From NCBI GenBank assembly GCA_021521415.1, contig JAIQDT010009155.1:50687-114686 (forward strand): a DNA stretch of 64,000 nucleotides. The letters run 5' to 3'. The notes under the pieces were generated by a model. That model did not search any database. It was not told the DNA's origin and was given only the letters and a program-made list of their open reading frames with translations. This stretch comes from Bidens hawaiensis (lineage: Eukaryota; Streptophyta; Magnoliopsida; Asterales; Asteraceae). Both the position numbers and the translations under genes were made by a program. Positions 32,934 to 43,696 of this stretch are shown here, in pieces; the stretch's first letter is position 1; every line of letters begins with the position of its first letter.

Positions 32934-34670
32934 TATTAGGATTTAAGATTTTAAAGATTCATGCCCATATCAAAGAATTCATCTAATGTTGGCAATTTGA
33001 AACAACAATAATAACTTTTGATTTTGTGCTTTGTGGATGATCTTACTGTATTTTTTATCAAATGGATATTGAGATAACTTTGTTATTATTAAGATTTAAG
33101 TCGCATTTAAGGAGCAAGTCTCCTGTTAGGCGGCAGTGCGGAAGCGATAACACAACCAATACACATAATTAGCGATATAATAAAAAGGTATTTTAGAAAA
33201 AAGCACAAAAAAGTTAAAACACCGGAAAAGTTAGTTAAATGGGTACATATGAAAATTTTAAAACTTTAGTAAAAAGAAGGATAAAATAGTCATTATATAA
33301 ACTATTATTATTAAAATAGATCAAAATTGGTAAATCTACAATTTTTTTAGTTAAGGAGGGTGGAAATATGCAATTGAATTTTTGGGTTGGATACATATGC
33401 ATTTAAAAAGGTTAGGAGGTCGAAATATGTCATTGTCCCTTCGAAAAATAAGTCTCCTAGGAAATTTAACAAGTTGTAAAACTCCTTGTTCTGGTCGAAA
33501 ATATTAACAGGATTAGGGCACATTACCTTTTTCTCTTTTCGGACGCCGCCTTTCTCTTTTCAGTCGTCACATACTTAACAAATCTATCAGCTTTAGAGTT
33601 ATGACAAAGAACCTACAAACAACATTACATGTTAGACATATTTCATTCGATTTATGCCAGATTAAGTGGATAAACTTCAACGATTTGAAGAATTAGGATC
33701 AACTTTGATCAGTGTGTTCCACGACACTATCCTCTTTCCTAGTTGTGGCCAAGAACGAGCTAAGATTGTAACCAATGCGGGTGAGTGTAGGAAATGATGG
33801 ATATGAGGAAAATACTGTGAGATTGTAGTGTTAAAAACTTAGACAATTGAATTAAGAACACCAAATATGATATTGCATAAAACGTTTATGCGACTCTTTG
33901 TATTAATAACAAACAAGAACAGAATACATATTACTAACAAAGAATAAAACTTCTGATGGGTTTATATAACACCCACGATAATAATCTTACTCAAACTAGG
34001 AAACATAATCAAACTAGACTTCTAATTTATTTAATAATAAATAAAACATAACATTGGCACCAAGTTATTCAACTTGGTCCATGAACTTTAGATCACCACC
34101 AAACCGCCCATTGAGATCTTCTGTACCGCCCTTATACTTTTCGAATTAACTATTCGGGTCCTTCAAGTTGATATTGCTCCAAGTTTTATACTCCATCTCA
34201 ATATCATCTTTCATTGTTCATACAAGACCCTTTACACCTTGTAACGCTCTCACCTCTTTGAGCTTAATTTTTGGATTCAACTTCAAAAGACGGTGACAAC
34301 TGAACTTGCTTTGATATTACCATTGATTAAAACTGCATTATCCGGTTTCAGATGGGAAACAACTTTTTTTCAACTTCATGACCAAGTATCACGGTATTCA
34401 AAGCAATTCTTCCATCTTCAGTTGATGCATGCTCCATATCAAACTTAACTCCTTCATTCGTTCGTTCATTCAGATCACCCGAACTTTGCATAAACATCAT
34501 GCAAACTCCAACATCAACATTGTTGGTTTGTTGATCTTCAACGTTTTCTATTCCACCATGACAACTCGTAACATGAGACAGAACTATCTCCTCGTGCACT
34601 TCATCCAACACGGTTTCTATTTCATCTTGTTCGGTTACTGTCATGGTTACGTTTTGATCAACTGTACTTT
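32934..34670. other. unassigned region left of the Z chromovirus
   Basis: Low-complexity AT-rich DNA with no clear repeat termini. 33100-33200 and 33450-33900 show no frame. A 98-codon minus-strand frame lies at 34348-34644. It may be the only non-transposon DNA in the window, or an old decayed element. Confidence 0.35.
34348..34644 (-). CDS. short hypothetical ORF, acidic, unrecognised
   Basis: Reads MTVTEQDEIETVLDEVHEEI..., rich in Glu/Asp, with CMMFMQSSGD and a C-terminus EVEKKLFPI. No motif, signal peptide or membrane segment is seen. Downstream (34060-34340) the minus strand has short open pieces broken by stops. It may be a fragment of an older retroelement or a chance frame. There is no evidence of expression. 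Confidence 0.25.
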   Translation of the reverse strand: MTVTEQDEIETVLDEVHEEIVLSHVTSCHGGIENVEDQQTNNVDVGVCMMFMQSSGDLNERTNEGVKFDMEHASTEDGRIALNTVILGHEVEKKLFPI

Positions 34671-34803
34671 TGTAACATCTCCGAAAATACCATATTAATT
34701 TTGGGTTAAAAATTTAAATTGTGAAAGTTGATGGACCCAAGAATATTTTAATAATATGGTAAAGAGATAATGGGATATATATATATATATGTATATATAT
34801 ATA

Positions 34804-35012
34804 TGGTGGGGTTAATATAAGAAGTGGAGGGTGTCTAAGAAGTGTAAGAAGTAATCTGGTGCATTAGATATGTTGATCTGACGGTGGATATGGAAAGTGT
34901 GTTTATTGTGCGATGTGTTTTATTTTAGTTGCGGTGTATTTTATTAAATCTAATGGTGAAAACACACTTTCTACACTTTTTAGGAAAAATCTACTTTTTA
35001 TTATAACCATGC
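34804..35012. mobile_element. MITE in the 5' LTR of Z
   Basis: Imperfect terminal inverted repeats: GTGGGGTTAATATAAGAAGTGG at the left pairs with CTACTTTTTATTATAACCATGC at the right. It sits in a (TA)n tract. The 3' LTR of the same element has only the (TA)n tract at the matching place (52999-53046), which is the empty site. About 209 bp, no coding. Confidence 0.7.
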
Positions 35013-35024
35013 TCTCTCTCTCTA

Positions 35025-35072
<48 letters not shown>
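35011..35072. repeat. (CT)n/(TA)n compound microsatellite
   Basis: A (CT)n run with one interruption (35012-35042) is followed directly by (TA)n (35043-35071), at the right edge of the MITE. Confidence 0.92.
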
Positions 35073-35074
<2 letters not shown>

Positions 35075-35211
35075 GTTGGAAAATTTCCATATTGAGGAAA
35101 TGGGGGAAAGGAATCCATTCCACGTGGAAAGATCGAAGAAAATGGAACTCATTCAGATAGGTATAAAAAGATGAAGTCCATCCCACATTGAAAGTAAGAA
35201 AAATAAGAAAG

Positions 35212-36130
35212 CCATAGAACTACAAGCTCCTGATAAACGGACAATACAAATTGCTGATGACAAAGATGTTGGTCAAGTTAGCATAATTTCCATGATTAAA
35301 GCTAACAAATGTCTAAACCAAGGTTGTTTAGCATTTATGGCCTACGTTACCGAAGAGCCAAAACCAAAGGAGATAAAAGATGTTCCTATAGTTGCCGAAT
35401 TTTCAGATGTCTATTCCGATGAGTTATCAGGTATTCTGCCTAATCGAGAAGTCAAGTTTAGAATAGACTTAATGCCTGGAATTGCACCAATAGCCAAAGC
35501 CCCATATCGTTTAGCTCCGACGGAAATGAAAGAGTTAAAGAAACAATTGGATGAGCTACTCGAAAAATGATTTATTCATCCAAGTTCGTCTCCTTAGGGA
35601 GCTCCGATATTATTCGACAAAAATAAGACGGATCCATGAGAATTTGTATTGAATCATATAGCCATGAACAAAGTAACTATTAGGAATTGATATCCGCTAC
35701 CTAGAATTGACGACCTATTCGATCAACTACAATGAGCGAGCTACTTTTCTAAAATAGACTTACGATCGGGGTATTATCAGTTGAAAGATCAAGAAGAAGA
35801 CATTCCGAAGATGGCGTTCCGCACAAGGTATGGACATTATGAGTTCACCGTGATGCCGTTTGGACTCACCAATGCCCCAATTGCATTTATGGATATGATG
35901 AACAGGATTTGCAAACCTTGTTAGATAAATTTGTAATCGTATTCATCGACGATATACTCATTTATTCTAAATCGAAAGAAGATCACAAAGTGCATCTTAG
36001 GATCTTACTTGAAATACTTAGGAATGAGAAATTGTACGCTGAATTTTCAAAGTGTGAATTATGGCTTCATGAAGTACAATTTTTGGTCATGTGGTTAATG
36101 CCAAAGGAATTCAAGTAGACCATGCCAATA
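35212..36130 (+). pseudogene. Z chromovirus protease end and reverse transcriptase
   Basis: Starts in the protease-RT linker (ISMIKANKCLNQGCLAFMAYV), then the RT N-terminus with VPIVAEFSDVYSDELSG, FRIDLMPGIAPIAKAPYRLAP and ELKKQLDELLEK, a TGA at about 35568, then FIHPSSSP. The middle is frame-shifted ([13 protein letters not shown] is readable near 35752-35790, then [17 protein letters not shown]). The catalytic box [16 protein letters not shown] is intact at 35938-35985. It matches Tekay-type RT throughout. Confidence 0.88.
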
Positions 36131-36768
36131 TTGAAGCGATAGCTAAGTGGTAAATTCCAAAATCGCCAACCGAAGTCCGAAGTTTCTTAGGTTTGGCGGG
36201 ATACTATTGAAGATTTATTGAAAATTTCTCACGTATAGTTGTTCCTCTAACTTCATTAACTCGAAAGAACATCAAGTATGAATGGGGAACCAAACAATAA
36301 AAAGCATTTGACTTACTCAAACAAAAGCTTGCTCACGCACCTATACCGACCTTTCCAGAAGGTACACAAGATTTCGTTGTAGTTAGTGGCGCGTCCCATT
36401 CAGGTTTGGGTTGTGTACTAATGAAAAGAAAGAAAGTAATAGTTTATGCTTCTCGTAAATTGAAAGTACACGAAAAGAATTGTACGACTCACGATCTAGA
36501 GTTAGGTGCCATAACTTTCGCTTTGAAATTATGGAAACACTATATTTATGGAGTTAAGTTTATCGTGTACACTGATCATAAGAGTTTAAACCACATCTTT
36601 GACCAGAAAGAGCTAAATATGTGTCAAAGGAGATGGATGGAAACCTTAAATGATTATGATTGCGAAATCATTTATCATGAAGGTAAAGCCAATGTGGTGG
36701 CTGACACATTAAGTCGAAAAGAACATGAGAAACCCAAGAGAGTTGGAGCTTTAAGATTAGAACTTTAG
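36131..36768 (+). pseudogene. Z chromovirus RNase H
   Basis: The connection reads VRSFLGLAGYY from 36178, then a degraded DAS motif (VVVSGASHSGLGCVLM), VIVYASRKLKVHEKNCTTHDLELGAI, YTDHKSLNHIF, and a C-terminal DYDCEIIYHEGKANVVADTLSRK. It is the single RNase H typical of chromoviruses. The first catalytic Asp is replaced by Gly (SGAS for SDAS). Confidence 0.87.
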
Positions 36769-37323
36769 ATAGATCATATCGAACAAATCAAGAAAGCTCA
36801 AAAGCAAGCTATCGAAGAAAACAACATCTCCGAAGAAAAGCGTAATGGCACAATCGACACATTAGTCAAAGGAGATTATAGTATACTCAGACTTGGAAAT
36901 AGGATCTGTGTACCAATAATCGAAGAGCTACATGAAAAGATAATGAATGAAGCTCATAAATTGAAATACATGATGGACCCCGGTAATGATAATATGTACC
37001 AAAATCTTAAACCTAACTATTGGTGGAATGGAATAAAGAAATACATTGCTCTGCATGTAACCAAATGTCTAACTTGATTACAAGTAAAAGTCGAACAACA
37101 AAAGTCTTCTGGTTTACTTCAACAACCCGAACTTCCCATTTGGAAATGGGAAATGATAACTATGGGTTTTATAACAAAACTTCCAAAGACTACTCATCAA
37201 CATAATGCAATTTGGGTTATCATTGATTGGTTAACCAAATCCGCTCATTTCTTACCTATCAACGAGTCTTACTTTATGGATATATTGGCACGGATATACG
37301 TAAACAACATCTTATAATTACAT
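36769..37323 (+). pseudogene. Z integrase, part before the X1 insertion
   Basis: Reads KGDYSILRLGNRICVP, then the zinc domain with degraded His (HKLKYMMDPGNDNMYQNLK, where HxxxxxxHPG is usual), PNYWWNGIKKYIALHVTKCLT, then WEMITMGFITKLPKT with Asp replaced in the first catalytic motif, WVIIDWLTKSAHFLPI, ending ARIYVNNIL at the insertion. Continues at 51985. Confidence 0.85.
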
Positions 37324-37632
37324 TGTCACGCCCCAACCTACGGCGAAAATGTCGGGGCGTGAACTGATTGTCACAGCTCTCAAGGTACTATTATGCAATA
37401 TTAAATGTGACAATATCTATTAAATTTAATTAAATAACCATACATCAAAGTAACCAAAGTGCAGGAATTAAAATTTAAACAAATAAAACAAAATCTTCAT
37501 CTTCTAATTCTTGTGTCTTCTTCTCTAGCATACAACCTAAGTTTTCTTCAAATACAAGCTTGAGAATCACATCACACAATAACCTGCATATGCTTTAAAA
37601 ATAAAATAGATTTTGTCAACACAATGTTGAGT
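37324..37632 (-). mobile_element. 3' LTR of X1, outer part
   Basis: TGTCACGCCCCAACCTACGG through TTGTCAACACAATGTTGAG, matching 49717-50027 nearly base for base. The match then stops at the Y solo LTR and resumes at about 45971. Confidence 0.85.
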
Positions 37633-38080
37633 GTAAGACCCCGTTACCGGTGCCCTACTTTGGACGTTGGATTTACTCATAAACACAGTTCTAAATATCA
37701 GAGTTAATTAAAACTTTACGCGGAATATAAAACTTTCATAGCATTACAATAATAATTCATAACTTGTCTTAAAACATTCTTGTCTTTCAACATTAAAACA
37801 TTAAACATAAAACAAATTGTGTCTTCAGATGCCAGACTCTTATTCTTCTTCCATGTGTCCCCGCTCAAGCCAGCTGTCTCATCCTACTCACTTGCGTGCA
37901 TACTAAAAGTCAGCTACGCTGAGTGAGTTCTAATTAATCACACATCATACAATACATACACTTACCTTCAATTTTGCATCCGAATATACATAATAATTAC
38001 TTTATTAGTTTACTTTCATTACATAATTTCATACATACGTTCATACTTTATTACTTTCATACTATATAACTATTGTACTT

Positions 38081-38310
38081 TCTATCTCAGATATTATTAG
38101 TGTCTGATCCCTTCCTTTTCTATCTCAGATATTATTAGGGTATGATCCATCTTTCCTTTATCTATCTCAGATACTATTAGGGTCTGATCTCTTTTTGGTC
38201 TATCTCATATATTAGTATGGTCTAATCCCTTTTTACTTCTCTATCTCATATATTATTAGGGTCCGATCCCTTTCTTCTCTATCTCAGATATTATCAGGGT
38301 CTGATCCCTT
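38081..38310. repeat. minisatellite in Y solo LTR (CTATCTCAGATATTATTAGG)
   Basis: Six copies of a 36-45 bp unit, CTATCTCAGATATTATTAGG followed by GTCTGATCCCTT, with varying T/C-rich spacers. At the corresponding place the Y LTR at 54224 carries a different minisatellite. Confidence 0.88.
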
Positions 38311-39365
38311 ACTTCTTCATCTTCGTACATTTTGTCTTTACATACCCGTAACATACATATACATTCTTTAATCATTCATACATATTCATATGTTGTACAT
38401 ATTTCTATCATACACATTCGTCTGCTATATACAAACCTTCCTTGTCAATACGTGCAATATCCGAAGAACGTTTACGTACCGACAAGCTTTCATTCACATT
38501 CAAGATATACATAATTAACATATAAATCATACATGGCATACACTTACCATTTAAGGTAAGTATATTAACTATCACATCGAGTATGCACAGAGCCCATAAA
38601 ACATAACAAGGAAATGGGGCTAGAAACTCACATGAACTCGGTTACGTTCATCGTTAATGGTTATTCATTTCTTGAGTTGTGCACGGTTAACTGTATAATA
38701 ATTACATGTAACAATTAACTTTCACTACTCATATCGTATTTCTAGTTTAATTATAACCCTCAACGAACAGGGGTCCGAGGGCAGCGCCCATGGCAGCAGG
38801 GTTCTGGGGGCGGCAGCACCTAGCAGGGTCCAAGGGGCAGAGCCCCTGGCTGGGGTCGATCTGCCAGGTCAGCTTGGAAAAATTTTATTTTCATTAACTC
38901 TCTTAACACATTTTTATTATGATTTTAAATTATTATTTTATTCTCTAACTCATTCGTTATAACGAATTAAGACTAATTTGCTATCTGATTCGTTATCTTA
39001 TCATGACTTGATTCGTCATCTAGTTCGTTATCCTATCATAACTTGGTTCGTCATCTGGTTCGTTATCTTATCATAATTGGTGAGTAACTAATCTCCTGAT
39101 TCGTCATCTTAACATAATGAACTGGCGAGTTACGAATCTCCTGATTCGTTATCTTAACATAATGAATTGGGCACATAACGAATGACCATATTCATTTGTT
39201 ATAAAGAATCAACATGTGTTCTTATCCAGATCTTTGACTCAAGGGTCAAAGTCAAAATCGTCAAGAACATACGCAGTCAACCTTCATCAGATCTGCAATT
39301 TGACCTCAAATCTCAACGCAATAACACGAATTTGGTATCAATGAACTCGAAATCAAGGCGCCTAC

Positions 39366-41059
39366 TGATGTGTGTATAATGATGCTCTCACAACTAAGCT
39401 ATAAATTTATTAAACGAAATCCCTAAAGAAGCCACACAAAACCGGCAAGTGTACCGATCACTAATAGTATAGACCTAAGGAAGTCCGAGTATCGAACTCA
39501 AGGACACTTGAAAACGTTAATGATACTTAACCCTAACCAAGACTCACCTAAGAATATCTAAATGATTTTTAATATAATTAACTACTTAACTTAGCTTACT
39601 TTGACTAAATTAATTAACTTAACGAAACACTTGAAACTTAGAAACTTAACTTCAATAGGAGAAAACGTCTACCTAGGAAAGAATCATATTGAAGGTATAA
39701 TAAGGTAATGGATTGAAGACTCTCACGACACCGGTTCCTAAGGATGACTCAACTAAGGTTCACTCAAGAAAGCTAGATCACCTCTCAGTCTCACTAACAA
39801 ACTCTAACTTACATTTAGTTGATTTTAAGAACAAACCGAGAAAAGAATTGTTAAAGTGTTCTAATGCCGACTCTCCTCTCGGTCTCACCGACACACTACC
39901 CTAATGGAGACGAATACTACGCAACCAAGGATAGAGGAACAATTTAGTTTAACTTAAATTAGATCAACTAATCACTCAAAAACCCAAACCCGACAAGAAC
40001 CGAACCCGCTCTCGCGCGATCCTAATCCTAACAAGTAAAAGCTATGAGACGAGTTTATTTCCTATCACCTCTCGGTCTCAAGGAAGGTGTCTATCCGCTG
40101 ATTATATTCAATTAATGCACTCACTTAAACCCTACGGTTGATCACCCCGCAAACAAACCCTAAACACAAAGTAAGGAGTTCAAACAAGCTAAAATCAATC
40201 AAAACTTGTTCAATTAATCAAAGCAAGAGGTATATGAGTATAACTAATAAATTCACAGCCACTAAACACAACCTAATTTAATGTTAAACCAAACTTTTCA
40301 TTAACAATTCAAGCCATGATGATCAACAATCCATAAAACTCATTAAAACCTAACAATATTCATCTAACCTATGTAGAACTAACACGTTTAGCCAATCATA
40401 ATCAATGAAAAATAGATGAAATAGATATAAATGATAAACGTGTTCATATAAATCTGATTACAATAGGTTTGAATGCTTAACAACCAAAAACGAACTCACA
40501 AACGTTAAAATAGTCAAAACCGACAACCGAAGGATAAAAGATGGAACCATAAGCTTGTCCTCCTTGGTTTCTCCTCTAGAGCAGGTGTGGGATGGCTAGA
40601 AACTTGAATAATTTCGTTCATAGGGTTTTAGGGTTTATATATATGTTTAAACACCTCCTTCCTAATATAAAATAGGTTAAAACAAGCCCATTAGGCCCAG
40701 TAGAAGACAAAATAGACGTGGTAGCTGATTCTTGAATATTCTTGGCAGCCTTGGGATATGTTGGAATCTACCACATACTTCTTGAATGGTATGACCTGGT
40801 CGCGTAGCTCGAACATGACATTTTCTGACGTTTTTCGACTTTTAGCTCGTTTATTTTCGTTTTTGCGTACCGGCTTCATCCGAGCTCCGTTTTAGCTGAT
40901 TCTTTTTCCATTTGACTCGTTTTCTCGCTCTCTTCAACATGGAACCTATCACATACACAAACATTTAATTTCATGCAAGAAAAAGTTATATTCGTTAACA
41001 GTTTACGCACAAAACGACACAAAATCGGAATAAAACTCTATGTGTTTTGCAACACATCA
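39366..41059 (-). mobile_element. 3' LTR of the non-autonomous element
   Basis: TGATGTGTGTATAATG...TTTGCAACACATCA. It contains the blocks CACACAAAACCGGCAAGTG, GTCTACCTAGG and GACACCGGTTCC shared with the Athila LTR at 55169. On the minus strand it follows the purine tract AAGTGTGGGGATATT (41060-41075). Confidence 0.88.
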
Positions 41060-42633
41060 AATATCCCCACACTTGAACCTTTTTCGTCCCTGAAAAAGAA
41101 ATCTACACAGGATCATAACCAAGTGAAAAACAACAAACTCCCAGATTATTTAACATTACTAAAGCACAAGAAACAACTCGACATATTGACCGCGATTGCC
41201 GATATTGTTGTCCACTTAAACCCAGCCACCAGCTAATCAAGCCCCCCTTTTGCATTAAACTTTTAAGTCCAAAAATTAAGGCTACACCTACCCCATCTCA
41301 GACAAAGAGAGCTAGAAAAACTAGAGTCAAAGCAAACTGGCTCGATAAATCACCATAAGCCAAGGACTCATTGATGGTACTAATTAGATGCACTCGGTGA
41401 AATTTTTATGGATGAATGGTCATGTGGAGGTCGTACGAGCTATTCCTAAATATTATTGGACTTTGTCCTATAAATTCCTAATTTTTATTTATTGACTAAG
41501 AACCTTCGAGCCCCAATAGTATATCCTTAGAGTCACCATCCCCAAGGTAACACGTAAACTCTAAGTCCGTCTAGTATGTGCATCTTTGGCCTCTTTTACT
41601 AACTTTAAAGAATGCTCATTTGGCATTTTACATTACATAACTTTCTTCACTAGCATTTTTCTTTTCTTGAACAAATTTTGAGAATATAAACATAACTTTC
41701 AATACATACTTTTCTTTTTCTTTTCTTTTTTGTTTTCTCTTTTTTCTTCTTTTTTTTTTCTTTTTATCTCTTATATCACCCTAAAATATATAACTATTTC
41801 TAAGCTTGTAGAAAGATGGACATGTGGTGTGTGCTGGTTTTGAGTGCATCTAAGAATAACCATCTCAAAGTTTTCAGATTATGGTAATCCTCCCTAAGCA
41901 TCGAAATTCGGTTTCACCGTTTTTCAGATTATTATATATATATAAACTGCTAAAGAGGACTATCAAAACTAGTTGGGCCTACTGACACATCCCAAATCAG
42001 ATATGCAAACCATCCTTCTTTTATTATTATATTATATATTTCAAAAGTTCCAAGAGTTCGTTAGCACATTCGTAGTAATATCATTTCCTGCTTAACGTAG
42101 AACAAAAACAATTTTCAAGGGACATTTTTCTTTAAAACTTTTTTTTTAAATATTAACTCTCAAGATTTTCAATATTCTTTTATTTTTCTTAAAAATGAAA
42201 ACGTCAGTTCCCCATCCCCACACTTAAATTTCACATTGTCCTCAATGTGAGACAAGGAAAAGACAAAACTAAACATAAAGAAAAATAAAGTGGAACATAC
42301 TCCCCTGGTGTATGTGATCTGCAAGTGTGCGGTGAATCATGTTCCTCGCCCTCCTATTCGAACGCAAACTTAAAAATCCAGTGCTCTCTATCAAGCTATC
42401 ACTAACGAACGAAAACGGCAATCCTTAAGCATATTGCATCCCCACACTTGTTTAAAACTCCAGCTCATCAACCAACCAAGGAATAACTTGCAAGTAAGAG
42501 AAGAAACACTCAGCAAAACTCGGAAATAAAAATAAAAGTGAAAATAAAATAATAAGGAAAGATATTACCGGGTTGCCTCCCGGGAAGCGCTAAGTTTATT
42601 GAATAGTCTTCAGCCGGACTCGCTCCCGAAACC
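41060..42633 (-). other. non-coding interior of the non-autonomous element
   Basis: No ORF of note. It contains a C/T-rich stretch (41700-41780, mostly TTTTC), and near the ORF end the block GGGTTGCCTCCCGGGAAGCGC (42571-42592), a sequence typical after the coding part of Athila-like elements. CCCCACACTT words at 41070 and 42440 echo the purine tract. Confidence 0.55.
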
Positions 42634-43512
42634 TCAATCAGGAGGCTTCTCCTTTATACTCTTCCAATCGATGCTCATCAATACTCTCCTCTTACAATTG
42701 GTCGGGAAGAAACCAATTGCACAGCTCTCATGGGCCCGACCATATGAATTAAACTCGGCCCACCAACTCTTGAATTCCCCCAAAAATGGTTCAATGAAGT
42801 GAAAAGGGGAAGTCAATCTCTTCATCACACTACGATTTCTTCGCCCAGAAATCCTCCTTCTAGTTCCTTTAGCCAAACTTTTAAACCTTAACACGTCCCG
42901 AATAGAGATTGAGTACGGTTCGTGTTTTGGTTTTTCACAATCGAGGTGAGGTGTTGGAAGGACCAAATCACTAACTATCTCATGGCTCTCCTTACAAAGA
43001 TCCTTCTTGATCCCCAAATTTGGCTCGTTATATATTAAATCTTCAAGCAGCTTTAAATCACCAAGTGGGTCAAACTCGCCTTCATCCGTAATGGAAAAGT
43101 CCATCAACTCTTCACCAAACTCATCCTTAAATTCTTACTCCCAAGAGGGAATATACTCCTCTACTCTCTGCTCCTCCATTCCGGTATCTTCAATCTCGCT
43201 CAGGGTTTCAAACAAAGGTGGATTCAAAGGAGGAACATATTCCAAATCATTTCTAATAGCAAACAACACATCATCCATTATTTCCTCCAATTCTGGGGTG
43301 GGCTCTAATATATTCCCTGACAAATCTTTATACCCTAAGAAGTTCCCCATTTGATCATATGCAAATCGGTATGGAGGAGGCTTTGCCAAAAGTGATTCCC
43401 ATGGAGCTTTCTGTGCTTCGACTTCTATATTTCTCCTCTCATAAGCATCATGCACCCAGTGATCTCCGCCACACACTTTGAACCATGGCGTTCCAACCTG
43501 TCGTCCGAACAT
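42634..43512 (-). pseudogene. unrecognised ORF of the non-autonomous element
   Basis: One frame of 293 codons from ATG 43512 to the stop at 42634, broken once by TAA (43135-43137). The upstream part is open to 43530 but lacks an ATG. A splice-acceptor-like TTCTTTACAG lies just before the ATG. The N-terminal part is Trp-rich (TPWFKVCGGDHWVHDAYERR), then PPPYRFAYDQMGNFLGYKD. The middle is acidic (PELEEIMDD, EDTGMEEQRVEEY). The C-terminal part is basic (KGTRRRISGRRNRSVMKR), followed by WWAEFNSYGRAHESCAIGFF. It has no zinc knuckle, protease or RT motif. It sits where gag would be. A modified accessory or gag-replacing protein is possible. I cannot assign a family. Confidence 0.5.
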
Positions 43513-43659
43513 ATTTCCTGTAAAGAACACTCAAAAGAAAAGGATCACGGGCAGCAGATAAAAATAGAATAAAATACTAAAAATAAAATTAAACTAATTA
43601 AAATAACTAATCTAATCTAAATATACGAAAATACAATAGGTAAATCCCAACTAGGGTCG

Positions 43660-43695
43660 TTCTCAATAAGCCTCTAGCCGTGACCCGCCAAAAAC
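43660..43695 (-). promoter_or_regulatory. degenerate primer-binding site of the non-autonomous element
   Basis: On the minus strand the LTR end CACATCA is followed by AGTTTTTGGCGGGTCACGG. Athila-type elements usually have TTTTTGGCGCCGTTGCC here; the TGGCG start is kept but the rest has changed, so either another tRNA or reduced priming is implied. Confidence 0.5.
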
Positions 43696-43696
43696 T

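Larger units (their letters stand above)
34671..35205 (+). mobile_element. 5' LTR of Z, truncated, with MITE insertion
   Basis: Aligns with 52897-53195 (TAAATTGTGAAAGTTGA.GG, AGTTGGAA.AATTCCATATT, CCCACATTGAAAGTAAG). It stops matching near 35200, where pol-like sequence begins, so the rest of the LTR, the leader, gag and part of protease were deleted. A MITE and SSRs occupy 34804-35072. Confidence 0.7.

Noticed and set aside
38081..38310. Regular repeats with spacers, CRISPR-like at first sight
   Set aside because: Units are imperfect, spacers are T/C-rich and similar to each other, and the context is a plant LTR; it is a minisatellite.
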